Shown: positions 24,708 through 33,381, numbered from the stretch's first letter. The stretch: 64,000 nucleotides of DNA from Nocardia anocheti (GCF_029675105.1 NZ_JAQQFV010000002.1:124001-188000), one strand, 5' to 3'. Made by a program: numbers and translations. The notes: generated by a model not told the origin, from the letters alone.

Positions 24708-26192
24708 ATGTCAGCCGATCCATCCGCACCTGTGTCCACGGGGCGGACACCGACCGTCATCCGGGTACTGGTGCTCGCGACGTTCGTCGTGATCCTCAAC
24801 GAGACCATCATGATCAACGCGATCCCCCGGTTGATGAGCGATCTGCACGTCACCGAGGTCGCCGCGCAGTGGGTCTCCACCGCGTTCATGCTCACGATGG
24901 CCGCCATCATCCCGACCACCGGCTGGTTCCTGCAGCGCGTCACCACCCGCCAGGCCTACGCGGCCGCGATGGGCGTGTTCATCACCGGCACCGTGCTCTC
25001 GGCGCTCGCGCCGACCTTCGCGGTGCTGCTGATCGGCCGGATCATCCAGGCGGGCGGCACCGCGGTGATGATGCCCCTGCTCATGACCACCCTGATGACC
25101 GTGGTCGCCGAACAGGACCGCGGCCGGGTGATGGGCAACGTCACGCTGGCCATCTCCGTCGCGCCCGCCATGGGTCCGGTCATCTCCGGCCTGATCCTGC
25201 AGCTGCACGTCCCGGGGATCGACTCGTGGCGGCTGCTGTTCGTGGTCATGCTGCCGATCGCCGGTGTGGTCACCTGGCTGGGTCTGCGTCAGCTGCAGAA
25301 CGTCGGTGAACCGCAGCCCGGTGTGCTCGACCTGCCCAGCGTCGCCCTGGCCGCGCTCGGCTTCGGTGGTCTGGTGTTCGGTCTGAGCAAGTTCCACAGC
25401 GACGGCTACACGACCCCGGCGCTGATCGTGGCCGCCGGTATCGCGCTGATCGCCGCGTTCGCGCTGCGTCAGGCGAGCCTGCAGCGCGGCGGCACCCCGC
25501 TGCTGGATCTGCGCGTGCTGCTGATCGGCACCTACGCCAAGGCGCTGGTGCTCATGGCCGTCGCGTTCCTGGCCATGATGGGCTCGATGATCCTGCTGCC
25601 GCTCTACCTGCAGAACCTGCGTGGCCTGTCCCCGCTGGAGACCGGTCTGCTGGTGATGCCGGGTGGTCTGGCGATGGGTCTGCTCGGCCCCACCGTCGGC
25701 AAGCTGTTCGACAAGTTCGGCGGCCGCGCGCTGGTGATCCCCGGTGCCATCGGCATCGCTGTCTCGCTGGCCGGGTTCACCCAGATCTCGCTGACCATGC
25801 CGTACTGGCAGCTGCTGGGCCTGCACATCCTGCTGATGGTCTCGCTGGCCGGTGCCTTCACCCCGGTGTTCACCCTGGGTCTGGGCGCGCTGCCGATGAA
25901 CCTGTACTCGCACGGCAGCTCGATGCTGGGCACCCTGCAGCAGGTGGCCGCGGCCTTCGGTACCGCCCTGGTGGTGACGGTGATGTCCTCGCGCAGCACC
26001 TCGCTGATGGCCGAGGGCACCGACCCGGCCACCGCCACCCTGGACGGCATGCGGCTGGCCTTCCTGGTCTCGGCGGTGCTGGCGCTGATCGTCATCGCGA
26101 TGGCGGTCCTGCTCCCCAACCGCTCCGCCAACCCGCACGGCGCCCACCCCGCCGCCGACGAACCGGAGACCCCGGAACTCGTCAAGAACTGA
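24708..26192 (+). CDS. MFS drug exporter, DHA2 family (14 helices)
   Basis: A 494-aa proton-coupled exporter with about 14 membrane helices. Family marks are the helix-1 acidic motif LNETIMINAIPRL, AAQWVSTAFMLTMA, motif A-like region near GWFLQRVTTRQAYA, and the antiporter motif C, APAMGPVISG. DHA2 members (EmrB/QacA/LfrA type) export cationic drugs, dyes or lipids; the substrate here is not evident. The ATG has a GGAGG site at 24694. It is monocistronic, followed by a clear terminator. Codon use is strikingly regular and C/G-ending, suggesting a native gene. Confidence 0.9.
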   Translation: MSADPSAPVSTGRTPTVIRVLVLATFVVILNETIMINAIPRLMSDLHVTEVAAQWVSTAFMLTMAAIIPTTGWFLQRVTTRQAYAAAMGVFITGTVLSALAPTFAVLLIGRIIQAGGTAVMMPLLMTTLMTVVAEQDRGRVMGNVTLAISVAPAMGPVISGLILQLHVPGIDSWRLLFVVMLPIAGVVTWLGLRQLQNVGEPQPGVLDLPSVALAALGFGGLVFGLSKFHSDGYTTPALIVAAGIALIAAFALRQASLQRGGTPLLDLRVLLIGTYAKALVLMAVAFLAMMGSMILLPLYLQNLRGLSPLETGLLVMPGGLAMGLLGPTVGKLFDKFGGRALVIPGAIGIAVSLAGFTQISLTMPYWQLLGLHILLMVSLAGAFTPVFTLGLGALPMNLYSHGSSMLGTLQQVAAAFGTALVVTVMSSRSTSLMAEGTDPATATLDGMRLAFLVSAVLALIVIAMAVLLPNRSANPHGAHPAADEPETPELVKN

Positions 26193-26202
26193 TCCGCCCC
26201 TC

Positions 26203-26239
26203 GAAACCCCCGGTCGCCCGCCGCGTCCGGGGGTTTCGT
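26203..26239 (+). terminator. Terminator after MFS gene
   Basis: CGAAACCCCCGG and CCGGGGGTTTCG form a perfect 12-bp stem around a 13-nt loop, followed by TCGTTTCC. It begins 10 bp after the MFS stop. Confidence 0.75.
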
Positions 26240-26258
26240 CGTTTCCGCCCGGGTTCCG

Positions 26259-26750
26259 TCAGGACCGGGCGCGCAGGATGACGAACGGGATCTCCCGGTC
26301 ACCCGCCCACGACTCGTAGTTGTCGAAGTTCACGAACTGGTGCGAGACGCGGGGTCGCAGCTTCTCGCGCTGCGCCGCGTCGGCCACGACCGCGCGCACG
26401 GCCAGCCGCCTGCGCCCGACCCGGATATGGGTGTCGGGGTCGGCGAGCAGGTTGAGATACCACTGCGGATGCCGCGACAGCCCACCCTGCGACGCGGCGA
26501 CCACCAGATCGGCCCCGTACTCGACGTACCCCAGCGGCGCGGTGTAGATCTCCCCCGACTTGCGACCCCGGTGTTCGAGCAGCAGCACCGGCGCCGGATT
26601 GCGCCCGGCCGCGCCGACCCGGTACGTCCGGCCCAGCCGCCCGCCGGTGCCGCGATAGAGCCACACGTGCGCCAGCCCCATGTACTTCATGATCTTCGGC
26701 AGAACCGGCGAGTCGTAGTACGAGGGGCGCGGCGCGGGCGTGCCGCTCAT
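26259..26750 (-). CDS. F420-dependent nitroreductase-family (Ddn-like) oxidoreductase
   Basis: A 163-aa deazaflavin-dependent split-barrel protein. It shows the family pattern: KYMGLAHVWLYRGTGGRLG, then VLLLEHRGRKSGEIYTAPLGY for cofactor phosphate binding, VVAASQGGLSRHPQWYLNL, and RVGRRRLAVRAVVA. Ddn-type enzymes use reduced F420 to reduce quinones or xenobiotics at the membrane. The ATG overlaps the flavodoxin stop by 4 bp, so the two redox proteins are coupled. The N-terminal 20 residues are variable, as usual in the family. Confidence 0.9.
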   Translation of the reverse strand: MSGTPAPRPSYYDSPVLPKIMKYMGLAHVWLYRGTGGRLGRTYRVGAAGRNPAPVLLLEHRGRKSGEIYTAPLGYVEYGADLVVAASQGGLSRHPQWYLNLLADPDTHIRVGRRRLAVRAVVADAAQREKLRPRVSHQFVNFDNYESWAGDREIPFVILRARS

Positions 26751-27220
26751 GAATTGGCGGCGATGCGGGTGCGCAGTCCCTCGGCAAAGGTCCGGGCGGC
26801 GGCGAGGTCGTCGGCGTTGGGACGGCCCTTGCGCACGCCGCCGACGATCAGGAACGGCAGGTAGGTGTCGTAGCCGTAGCAGGAGAACGAGTCGATGACC
26901 CGGAAGCCCTTCTTCTCCAGCAGCGCGACGAAGTTGCGCTGGTAGCGACGGAAACCCGGCTCGGGAAAGCCGCTGGTGTGCAGGACGAAGGCCCGACCCC
27001 GCTGACCCTCCGGCAGCTCACGGACGAACTTGCGCAGCTCCGGGTAGAAGTCCATGTTGCGCACCCCCGAGCCGAAGCCGACCAGGTCGTAGGTGGCCAG
27101 CTCGGCGGCGTCGATCTCGTCGGGATCGACGATCCGGGCCCCGAGCACCTCCCCGATCACCTCGGCGACCTTCCTGGTATTGCCATGGGATACCGACTTG
27201 CACACGATGACGGTCTTCAT
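26747..27220 (-). CDS. Flavodoxin-family protein
   Basis: A 157-aa FMN-binding protein. The phosphate loop is VCKSVSHGNTRKVAEVIGE (S-x-S-H-G-N-T-x-K), followed by TYDLVGFGSGVRNMDFYPEL and the FVLHTSGFPEPGFRRYQRN region near the isoalloxazine ring. This longer type is found as stand-alone electron carriers or protoporphyrinogen oxidase-like proteins. It is cotranscribed with an F420-type oxidoreductase through an ATGA overlap, so it may act in the same quinone or xenobiotic redox step. Partner reductase unknown. Confidence 0.9.
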   Translation of the reverse strand: MKTVIVCKSVSHGNTRKVAEVIGEVLGARIVDPDEIDAAELATYDLVGFGSGVRNMDFYPELRKFVRELPEGQRGRAFVLHTSGFPEPGFRRYQRNFVALLEKKGFRVIDSFSCYGYDTYLPFLIVGGVRKGRPNADDLAAARTFAEGLRTRIAANS

Positions 27221-27363
27221 GCCAATGCTCCTTGATTTCTCGAATCATGGTGATGTCGGCCAACTCCGGCCACCATTCCAACCTAGCCACGCGCCCGAGG
27301 TGGGGAAATCATCCGATCGACCGCGCCACTACCCCTTTCGATCCACCCCGTCCCCCGACGACG

Positions 27364-27399
27364 AAGAAGGGCCCGGTCGATGACCGGGCCCTTCTTTTT
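27364..27399 (-). terminator. Terminator after tRNA-Ala
   Basis: AAGAAGGGCCCGGTC and its exact complement form a perfect 15-bp stem with a 3-nt loop, right after the tRNA 3' end. It has T-rich flanks in both directions (TTTTT on the plus strand, CTTCTTCG on the minus), so it could stop transcription both ways. Confidence 0.85.
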
Positions 27400-27400
27400 G

Positions 27401-27473
27401 TGGAGCTAAGGGGAATCGAACCCCTGACCTTCTCGATGCGAACGAGACGCGCTACCAACTGCGCTATAGCCCC
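27401..27473 (-). tRNA. tRNA-Ala, anticodon CGC
   Basis: A 73-nt cloverleaf can be drawn: acceptor GGGGCTA/TAGCTCC with one G-U pair, D arm with AGTTGGTAG, anticodon stem TCTCG/CGAGA around loop TTCGCAT (anticodon CGC, reads GCG), and T arm with GGTTCGAATCC. Discriminator base is A, and CCA is not encoded. It is a single tRNA gene followed by a strong hairpin. Confidence 0.95.
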
Positions 27474-27570
27474 GTGCGGCTCTGGCGAACCGCGCTGTGA
27501 CACTGTATCAGGCGTTGCGCCCGGATACCGAATCGGTACTCTGACCTGCTGTTCTGCGGAGATTCACCAG

Positions 27571-28587
27571 TTACTCGCCGACCGCGCGACCGAGGTCTTC
27601 GACCCGGTGGCGGAGCGCGCGAGACGTGGCCGGATCGAAGGCTTCGAGGTACTCGAACATCGGGTCCTCGTCGTCGGTGTCGAGCAGGGTGGAGCGGCGG
27701 CGCAGGGCGCGCGCGGTGTCGCGGTCCATGGTGCGCCGCGTGGTCGCGGCCTCGGGGGTGACCTCGGCGTCCTCGCGCCGCTTGCCACGGGTGAGGCGGG
27801 CCGCGCGCCGACGCCGGATCTCCTCCTCCACGTGCACCTGCTTGCGCAGGTAGGCCAGGTAGCCGGTGAGCACGGCCGCCGACAGGCCGCAGGCCCACCA
27901 GAACATCGAGTTCAGCAGCAGCCCGAAGGCGGCGAACAGGATGACGGCGATGATCAGGCCGAGCACGGCGCGCTGCCGGAAGCTGTAGCGGGCGGCGCGC
28001 GCGATGGCGTCGGCCTCGGGGTCGTAGCCGCCGCGGCCACGCCGGGAGGGGACGAAGTCGTCGTCCTCGTCGAGGGCGGCGCCGGATTCCTCGACGGGCT
28101 CGACGTCCTCGAGCCGGGCGGGCGGGGCCGGGGGGATGCGGGCCGACATCGACGCGTCGTCCTCGGCGGCGGCCGAGACCTGTTCGGGCGCATCGTCTTC
28201 GGTGTCGGGATCGGCGAGATCGGCTGTCTCGTCGGGTCGTTCGGCGGAGTCGGTGTCGGGGCCCGGCGCGGCCGCTTCGAGTTCGGCTACCGCGGTGGTC
28301 TTTTCGTCGTCGTCTTCGGTGACGGGCTCATCGGTCGTCATCCGATCCTCCGAATCAGTTCGGTGGGGGCGCTTGCTCAGCACACGGGGGCGGTAGTCGG
28401 GATCGGTCTCGTGATCGCCCGCTGCCCCGATGCGGATCCGCCGTTCGGCCCCGCCACGGTGCAGCACACGGGTGGCGAGCGCGGCATCGGTGGTGCGGCG
28501 GATCCGGGGATGCCGGTCCGCCATGATCGGGAACAGGACGAAGACCCACAGCACGACCAGTCCGATCCACAGGATCGAATTCGGCAT
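27571..28587 (-). CDS. glpR: GlpR/SepX: membrane receptor of gephyrin-like protein Glp, cell division
   Basis: A 338-aa membrane protein with an N-terminal helix (MPNSILWIGLVVLWVFVLFP) followed by RHPRIRRTTDAALATRVLHRG, an acidic disordered stretch (residues ~95-200), and two helices near residues 225-275 (RAVLGLIIAVILFAAFGLL). This is the layout of SepX (Streptomyces) and GlpR (corynebacteria; Rv0996 type), which holds the gephyrin-like protein Glp at the division site and contacts FtsZ and Wag31 networks. The ATG at 28587 has GGAGGTG 10 bp upstream; an ATG at 28596 sits too close to that site. Neighbours rimJ, glp and galU match the conserved cluster. Confidence 0.85.
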   Translation of the reverse strand: MPNSILWIGLVVLWVFVLFPIMADRHPRIRRTTDAALATRVLHRGGAERRIRIGAAGDHETDPDYRPRVLSKRPHRTDSEDRMTTDEPVTEDDDEKTTAVAELEAAAPGPDTDSAERPDETADLADPDTEDDAPEQVSAAAEDDASMSARIPPAPPARLEDVEPVEESGAALDEDDDFVPSRRGRGGYDPEADAIARAARYSFRQRAVLGLIIAVILFAAFGLLLNSMFWWACGLSAAVLTGYLAYLRKQVHVEEEIRRRRAARLTRGKRREDAEVTPEAATTRRTMDRDTARALRRRSTLLDTDDEDPMFEYLEAFDPATSRALRHRVEDLGRAVGE

Positions 28588-28677
28588 CGCGGTCATCACC
28601 TCCCGTCCCCGCCTGCGTGTTGTCCTTCTGTGGACGCACCACCGACGTCCGTAGGTTAATTCGGGCGCACGCGCCCG

Positions 28678-28708
28678 TGTGGCAGGCGCGCCGTGCACAC
28701 CTGCCACA
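28678..28708 (-). terminator. Hairpin between rimJ and glpR
   Basis: TGTGGCAGG and CCTGCCACA form a perfect 9-bp stem with a GC-rich loop 16 bp after the rimJ stop. There is no U-tract, so termination strength is uncertain; it may separate galU-glp-rimJ from glpR expression. Confidence 0.45.
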
Positions 28709-28723
28709 TGAGTAACAGAAATT

Positions 28724-29383
28724 TCACGGCAGCGCCGCTCGACCCTCCCTGACCAGGCGGTCCGACACCGTCCCCATGACCTCTTCGACTGTGAGACCGA
28801 CCAGCATGTGATCGCGCCAGGCGCCGTCGACATCGAGGTAGCGCCGCAGCAACCCCTCCTCGCGGAAGCCGACATTGCGCAGGACCGCCTGGCTGGCCAG
28901 GTTCTCCGGCCGCACCGTCGCCTCCACGCGATGCAGGCCGACCGGCCCGAAGCAGTGGTCCAGACCCAGCGCCAGCGCGGCCGTGGCCACACCCTGACCG
29001 CCCAGATCCTTGGCCACCCAGTAGCCGATCCAGGCCGAACGCAGCGCGCCGCGCACGATATTGCCGATCGTCAGCTGCCCGCTGAACTGCCCGTCGACCT
29101 CGATGACCAGTGGGATCATCGCGCCCCGGCGGGCCTCGGCCTTCAGACTCGTCCACAGCGAGGGCCAGTTCGACGCGTGGTTACGCGCCTCCCAGCTGCC
29201 GCGCCCGGTCGGTTCCCAGCGCTCGAGGTGGTCGCGGTCGCGCAGCCGGATGCGACTCCAGGCCGCGGCGTCGCGAAAACGCACGGGGCGCAAGGTCACC
29301 TGGCCACCGGCCACGATCAGCGGGCCGAGCCGGGCGGGCCATCCGGGATGCTGACCTGCCCGGAACACGTTCATCGACTCCAC
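28724..29383 (-). CDS. rimJ: RimJ-like GNAT N-acetyltransferase
   Basis: A 219-aa GCN5-type acetyltransferase that moves acetyl from acetyl-CoA to protein N-termini or other amines. It has the RimJ/RimL pattern: VTLRPVRFRDAAAW, the CoA-binding loop DLGGQGVATAALALG (Q/R-x-x-G-x-A), and LHRVEATVRPENLASQAVLRNVGFREEG. Position between glp and glpR matches M. tuberculosis rimJ (Rv0995). The GTG at 29383 follows the glp stop by 3 bp; an ATG three codons later is equally acceptable. Its target may be a ribosomal protein, but the steady linkage with division genes hints at another substrate. Confidence 0.88.
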   Translation of the reverse strand: MESMNVFRAGQHPGWPARLGPLIVAGGQVTLRPVRFRDAAAWSRIRLRDRDHLERWEPTGRGSWEARNHASNWPSLWTSLKAEARRGAMIPLVIEVDGQFSGQLTIGNIVRGALRSAWIGYWVAKDLGGQGVATAALALGLDHCFGPVGLHRVEATVRPENLASQAVLRNVGFREEGLLRRYLDVDGAWRDHMLVGLTVEEVMGTVSDRLVREGRAALP

Positions 29384-29386
29384 GTT

Positions 29387-30646
29387 TCAGCCGCGCTGCG
29401 CCAGGAACGCGACCCGCACCTCGTCACCGGTGCGGAAATCGGTGTCGTCGGGTTCCACCACGATCAGGCTGTTGGCCTCGGCGAGGGTGGCCAGCAGGTG
29501 CGAGGACCCACTGTTGCCGTTACCCAGCGGCTGCACCAGGTAGTCGCCGGTGGCCTCGTCGCGCAGCAGTTGCGCGCGCAGATAGCCCTTGCGTCCGGGC
29601 ATCGAGGACACCGGAGTGATGGTGCGCGCGTTGACGATCCGACGCATCGGCTGACGGCGGCCCAGCGCGATCCGGATGAGCGGACGCACCATCACCTCGA
29701 ACACCACCAGCGCGCTCACCGGATTCGACGGCAGCAGGAAGGTGGGCACCTCGTCGCGGCCCAGTCGTCCGAAGCCCTGCACCGAGCCGGGATGCATGGC
29801 CACCCGGTCGACCTCGAGTTCACCGAGCCCGTCGAGCGCCTCGCGCACCTGCTCGGAGGCCCAGCCGCCGACCGCGCCCGCGATCACCACGACCTCCGAA
29901 CGCACCAGCTGGCCCTCGACCACATCGCGCAGGCGGCGCGGGTCGGCGCTGACGATGCCGACGCGGTTCACATCCGCGCCCGCGTCGCGCGCGGCGGCGG
30001 CCAGCGCGTAGGAGTTCACGTCGTAGACCTGGCCGGGGCCGGGGGTGCGGTCGATATCGATCAGCTCGCCGCCGATCGAGATCACCGACAGGCGCGGACG
30101 CGGATGCACGAGCACCTTGTCCTGGCCGACGGCGGCCAGGAGGCCCACCTGGGCGGCGCCGATGATGGTGCCCGCGCGCACGGCGACGTCACCGGGCTGC
30201 ACGTCGTCACCGACGCGGCGCACGTAGTCGCCCGAGCGGACCGGCTCGAAGACCTTGATCCGCGCGCGACCGCCGTCGGTGAAGTCCACCGGCAGCACCG
30301 CGTCGGCCAGGGTCGGCAGCGGGGCTCCGGTGTCGACGCGCACGGTCTGGCGCGGCTGCAACCGGATGGGCTGGCGCGAACCGGCCACCACCTCGCCGAC
30401 CACCGGCAGGGTGAGGTCGATGATCTCGCCCTCTTCGTCGCGGACATCGGTGCCCGCGGCGGTGACATCGACGCTGCGCACGGCGTAACCGTCCACAGCG
30501 GCCTGATCGAAGCCGGGCAGCGGACGTTCGGTGATGACGTCCTCCGCGCACAGCAGTCCCTGGGCCTCGGAAATCGCCACCCGGACCGGCCGGGGCGCGA
30601 CCGCTGCCGCGGTGACCTTGATCAGCTGATCCTCAACCGAGCGCAT
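29387..30646 (-). CDS. glp: Glp (MoeA1-like gephyrin homologue) with changed active-site motifs
   Basis: A 419-aa MoeA/gephyrin-fold protein: domain opening EDQLIKVTAAAV, PLPGFDQAAVDGYAVR, GDDVQPGD, and LLPSNPVSALVVFEV. Key molybdenum-insertase motifs are altered: the usual TGDEL reads IGGEL, the SGGVSVG-x-x-D loop reads AGAVGGWASEQ, the KPGKP loop reads HPGSVQ, and GLPGNP reads LLPSNP. This argues for the repurposed gephyrin-like division protein Glp, known in corynebacteria to bind FtsZ and GlpR, rather than an active MoeA. The ATG overlaps the galU stop by one base (TGATG), so both are coupled. Confidence in the fold is very high, in lost catalysis moderate. Confidence 0.88.
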   Translation of the reverse strand: MRSVEDQLIKVTAAAVAPRPVRVAISEAQGLLCAEDVITERPLPGFDQAAVDGYAVRSVDVTAAGTDVRDEEGEIIDLTLPVVGEVVAGSRQPIRLQPRQTVRVDTGAPLPTLADAVLPVDFTDGGRARIKVFEPVRSGDYVRRVGDDVQPGDVAVRAGTIIGAAQVGLLAAVGQDKVLVHPRPRLSVISIGGELIDIDRTPGPGQVYDVNSYALAAAARDAGADVNRVGIVSADPRRLRDVVEGQLVRSEVVVIAGAVGGWASEQVREALDGLGELEVDRVAMHPGSVQGFGRLGRDEVPTFLLPSNPVSALVVFEVMVRPLIRIALGRRQPMRRIVNARTITPVSSMPGRKGYLRAQLLRDEATGDYLVQPLGNGNSGSSHLLATLAEANSLIVVEPDDTDFRTGDEVRVAFLAQRG

Positions 30647-31578
30647 CAAGCTCCTGTGTTGTTCGGGTCCCACTCCGGGCTCAGCCGGAAATTCAGCCAC
30701 TCGCGCAACTGTGGGCCGTATTCCTCCCGCTCGAGGGCGAAATCGACGGCAGCTCGAAGATAACCGCCCGGGTTGCCCAAATCGTGGCGCGACCCACGGT
30801 GGACCACCACATGGACCGGGTGACCCTCGGCGATCAGCAGCGCGATGGCATCGGTGATCTGCAGTTCTCCGCCCGCGCCGGGTTCGATGCGGCGCAGTGC
30901 GTCGAAGATCACGCGGTCGAGCAGGTAGCGTCCGGCGGCGGCCAAGGTCGACGGGGCGTCGGCCAGGGCGGGTTTCTCGACCATGCCGCGCACGCGCAGC
31001 ACGTCGGCCTCGGCGCCGTCGTCGAGGGTCTCCACGTCGAAGACGCCGTAGGCGCTGACCTGGTCCTTGGGCACGTCGATGGCGCACAGCACCGAGCCGC
31101 CGCGCTCGCGCCGGACCCGGCTCATCGTCTCGAGCACCCCGCACGGGAGCACCAGGTCGTCGGGCAGCAGCACGGCGATGGCGTCCTCGTCGGCGTCGAG
31201 CACGGCCTCGGCCTGGGCGACGGCGTGGCCCAGCCCCAGCGGCTCCTCCTGCACGACCGAGGTGACGTCGAGCAGCGCGGGCGCCTTGCGCACCTTCTCC
31301 AGCAGCGCGAACTTGCCGCGCTCGGCCAGCGTGCTCTCCAGCACCAGGTCCTCGACGAAGTGCGCGACCACGCCGTCCTTGCCGGGCGAGGTCACGATCA
31401 CCAGCCGGTCGGCGCCGGATTCGGCGGCCTCGGCGGCGACCAGTTCGATGCCGGGGGTGTCGACCACCGGCAGCAATTCCTTGGGCACCGTCTTGGTGGC
31501 AGGCAGAAACCGCGTTCCGAGCCCGGCCGCGGGGACCACCGCAGTGCGGAATCCGGAGGTCTTGTCTGTCATGCGCAT
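30646..31578 (-). CDS. galU: UTP-glucose-1-phosphate uridylyltransferase
   Basis: GalU makes UDP-glucose from UTP and glucose-1-phosphate, feeding trehalose, glycolipid and wall-polysaccharide synthesis. The 310-aa protein has the nucleotidyltransferase signature VVPAAGLGTRFLPATKTVPKE, then EEPLGLGHAVAQAE, VLLPDDLVLP, AYGVFDVE, VEKPALADAPS and GELQITDAI, all intact. The likely start is the ATG at 31578, with a second ATG two codons later. It is the first gene of the galU-glp-rimJ transcript and divergent from the cyclo-ligase gene, the order known for Rv0993 and Rv0992c. Confidence 0.96.
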   Translation of the reverse strand: MRMTDKTSGFRTAVVPAAGLGTRFLPATKTVPKELLPVVDTPGIELVAAEAAESGADRLVIVTSPGKDGVVAHFVEDLVLESTLAERGKFALLEKVRKAPALLDVTSVVQEEPLGLGHAVAQAEAVLDADEDAIAVLLPDDLVLPCGVLETMSRVRRERGGSVLCAIDVPKDQVSAYGVFDVETLDDGAEADVLRVRGMVEKPALADAPSTLAAAGRYLLDRVIFDALRRIEPGAGGELQITDAIALLIAEGHPVHVVVHRGSRHDLGNPGGYLRAAVDFALEREEYGPQLREWLNFRLSPEWDPNNTGA

Positions 31579-31654
31579 ACCCTATCCATTCTTGTGCCGT
31601 CCGATCGCCGACGTCGCGACGATCCGGCGTCGGCAAGAGCTTAGGGTGGTCGCT

Positions 31655-32260
31655 GTGGAGATGCCCGGTGAGCGCACCAAATATGCGTGGCGGACCCGGA
31701 TACTGGCCGATCGCGCCCAGCTCGGAGCCGCCGAACACGCCGCCGAGGCGACCGCGTTGGCCGCGCTGACGCCCACCCTGGCCGGGGCGGACGAGGTGGT
31801 GTGCGCCTACGTACCGATCCGCGGTGAACCCGGCGATCTCCGCATGCTCGACGCGCTGCGCGCGGGCGACGCCACGGTGTTGCTGCCGGTCACCGGCGAG
31901 CCCGGCCCGCTGAGCTGGGCGCGCTACGAAGGCCCGGACTCCCTGCGCAAGGCCCGCTTCGGTCTGCTCGAACCGACGACACCGACCCTGCCCCCGCAGA
32001 CCGTGGCCGAGGCGACGACGATCCTGGTCCCGGCGCTGGCGGTCGACCTGCGCGGCGTGCGCCTCGGGCGCGGCGCGGGCTACTACGACCGCACGCTGGG
32101 CGCGGCGCGGGCGGGCACTCGCCTCATCGCCGTGGTGCGCGATACTGAACTGGTCGACCGGCTGCCCGAGGAAGCGCACGACCGGCGGATGGGGTGGGCG
32201 CTGACACCGCGCGGCGGGCTGCGCGAATTGGGCGATGACCTTCCCGTTCGCCCGGAATGA
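31655..32260 (+). CDS. 5-formyltetrahydrofolate cyclo-ligase
   Basis: This enzyme uses ATP to convert 5-formyl-THF to 5,10-methenyl-THF, returning stored folate to the one-carbon pool. The 201-aa product has the N-terminal KYAWRTRILADRAQL basic helix, VCAYVPIRGEPGDL, and the C-terminal VPALAVDLRGVRLGRGAGYYDR motif that binds ATP and folate. Start is GTG at 31655 with AGGG 9 bp upstream, but in-frame GTG 31646 and ATG 31661 are close alternatives. It matches Rv0992c in place beside galU. Confidence 0.92.
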   Translation: MEMPGERTKYAWRTRILADRAQLGAAEHAAEATALAALTPTLAGADEVVCAYVPIRGEPGDLRMLDALRAGDATVLLPVTGEPGPLSWARYEGPDSLRKARFGLLEPTTPTLPPQTVAEATTILVPALAVDLRGVRLGRGAGYYDRTLGAARAGTRLIAVVRDTELVDRLPEEAHDRRMGWALTPRGGLRELGDDLPVRPE

Positions 32261-32329
32261 AAAGGCGATTCGCGACGTTGGCAGTGTCGGCGGTAGAGTG
32301 CTAGATCGACGAGACTTGCGGAGGATCCT

Positions 32330-32623
32330 GTGCCAACTTATTCGTACGCGTGCACCGAGTGTGACAACCGCTTCGACATCGTTCAGTCCTTCTCCGACGA
32401 CACACTGACGGAATGCCCGCAGTGCTCCGGGAAGCTGCGGAAGCTGTTCAACTCGGTCGGCATCGTCTTCAAGGGCAGCGGTTTCTACCGCACCGACAGC
32501 CGCGGCGGCGCGTCCACCGCGAGCGAGCCCGCCAAGACCTCCTCGGACGGCAACGGCAGTTCGTCGGGTTCGGCCACCACCTCGAGCGCCGGAACCAGCT
32601 CCGCACCCGCCGCTGCCAGCTGA
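32330..32623 (+). CDS. FmdB-family zinc ribbon protein
   Basis: A 97-aa protein with an N-terminal FmdB-type zinc ribbon: MPTYSYACTECDNRFD gives Cys8 and Cys11, and ECPQC gives the second Cys pair (Cys29, Cys32); FKGSGFYRTDSRG follows, a constant family element. The last 40 residues are Ser/Ala/Thr-rich and disordered. FmdB was first named as a formamidase regulator; the role in mycobacteria (Rv0991c) is linked to chaperone function with Hsp70 under oxidative stress. GTG start with a GGAGGATCC ribosome site. Sits in the same order as Rv0992c-Rv0991c-Rv0990c. Confidence 0.9.
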   Translation: MPTYSYACTECDNRFDIVQSFSDDTLTECPQCSGKLRKLFNSVGIVFKGSGFYRTDSRGGASTASEPAKTSSDGNGSSSGSATTSSAGTSSAPAAAS

Positions 32624-32709
32624 TTCACCAGTTGTCCACAGCCCCGTAGTTATCCACAGGCGGGGCTTTCGGCGGCTCTACCGCCCGCGCCGCTCCCTAG
32701 GCTTCGAGC

Positions 32710-33381
32710 ATGACTCGCAGTCTTGCCGATCTGGGGCGCGGTAGCGCCTGGCGCTTCGCCCTCGGTAACCGTCCGGCCTGGGCCGATGCCCTACTCGTTC
32801 GCCGCGTCCTCGCGGGCCTGCTGGCCGTGACGGCCCTGGCCCTGTTCGTACGCGGCGACCCGGGCGCCCAACGGCACGACTTGGTGGTGGCCGCCCGCGA
32901 TCTCGCGCCCGGCAGGCTGCTCACGGCCGAGGACCTGCGCGTCGACCAGCACGAATCCCGCGCACTGCCCAGCGGCGCGCTCACCGAGACCACTCCCCTG
33001 CTCGGCGCCACCCTCACCGGGGCGATGCGCGCGGGCGAACCCTTCACCGATCTGCGCGTGGTCGGCCCTCGGCTGGCCGAGGTCGCGGCGGGCAGCGCCG
33101 AGGCCAGGATCGTGCCGATCCGGCTGGCCGATCCGGCGGTGGCCGAAGTGTTGCGCGCGGGCGATCGGGTCGATGTGGTCGGCGTCGAGGACGCGGGCGC
33201 ACCCGGCGCGGCCCGCCCGGCGCGCACGCTGGCCACCGACGCCGCGGTCCTGCTGGTCACCGCCACCGGCGAGCGTCGATCGGGGGCGGAACGGGTGGTC
33301 CTGGTCGCGCTGGCCCAGGAATACGCGGCCGCGGTGGCCGGTGCGTCGCTGCGGACGGCGCTCACCGTCGTCCTACATTGA
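32710..33381 (+). CDS. SAF-domain membrane-anchored protein (CpaB-like)
   Basis: A 223-aa protein with one N-terminal membrane helix (VLAGLLAVTALALFVRG) and a SAF domain (HDLVVAARDLAPGRLLTAEDLRV, then LLGATLTGAMRAGEPFT), followed by a beta-rich extension (VLRAGDRVDVVGV). SAF domains occur in the pilus protein CpaB/RcpC, but no Flp pilus genes are present. It matches Rv0990c in place, between FmdB and MscL. The outer soluble domain should face the periplasm or wall. Function unknown. Confidence 0.78.
   Translation: MTRSLADLGRGSAWRFALGNRPAWADALLVRRVLAGLLAVTALALFVRGDPGAQRHDLVVAARDLAPGRLLTAEDLRVDQHESRALPSGALTETTPLLGATLTGAMRAGEPFTDLRVVGPRLAEVAAGSAEARIVPIRLADPAVAEVLRAGDRVDVVGVEDAGAPGAARPARTLATDAAVLLVTATGERRSGAERVVLVALAQEYAAAVAGASLRTALTVVLH

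Noticed and set aside
24711..26147. 478-codon open frame antisense to the MFS exporter
   Set aside because: Gln/His/Arg/Gly-rich shadow of a gene with very regular codon use; no domain seen.
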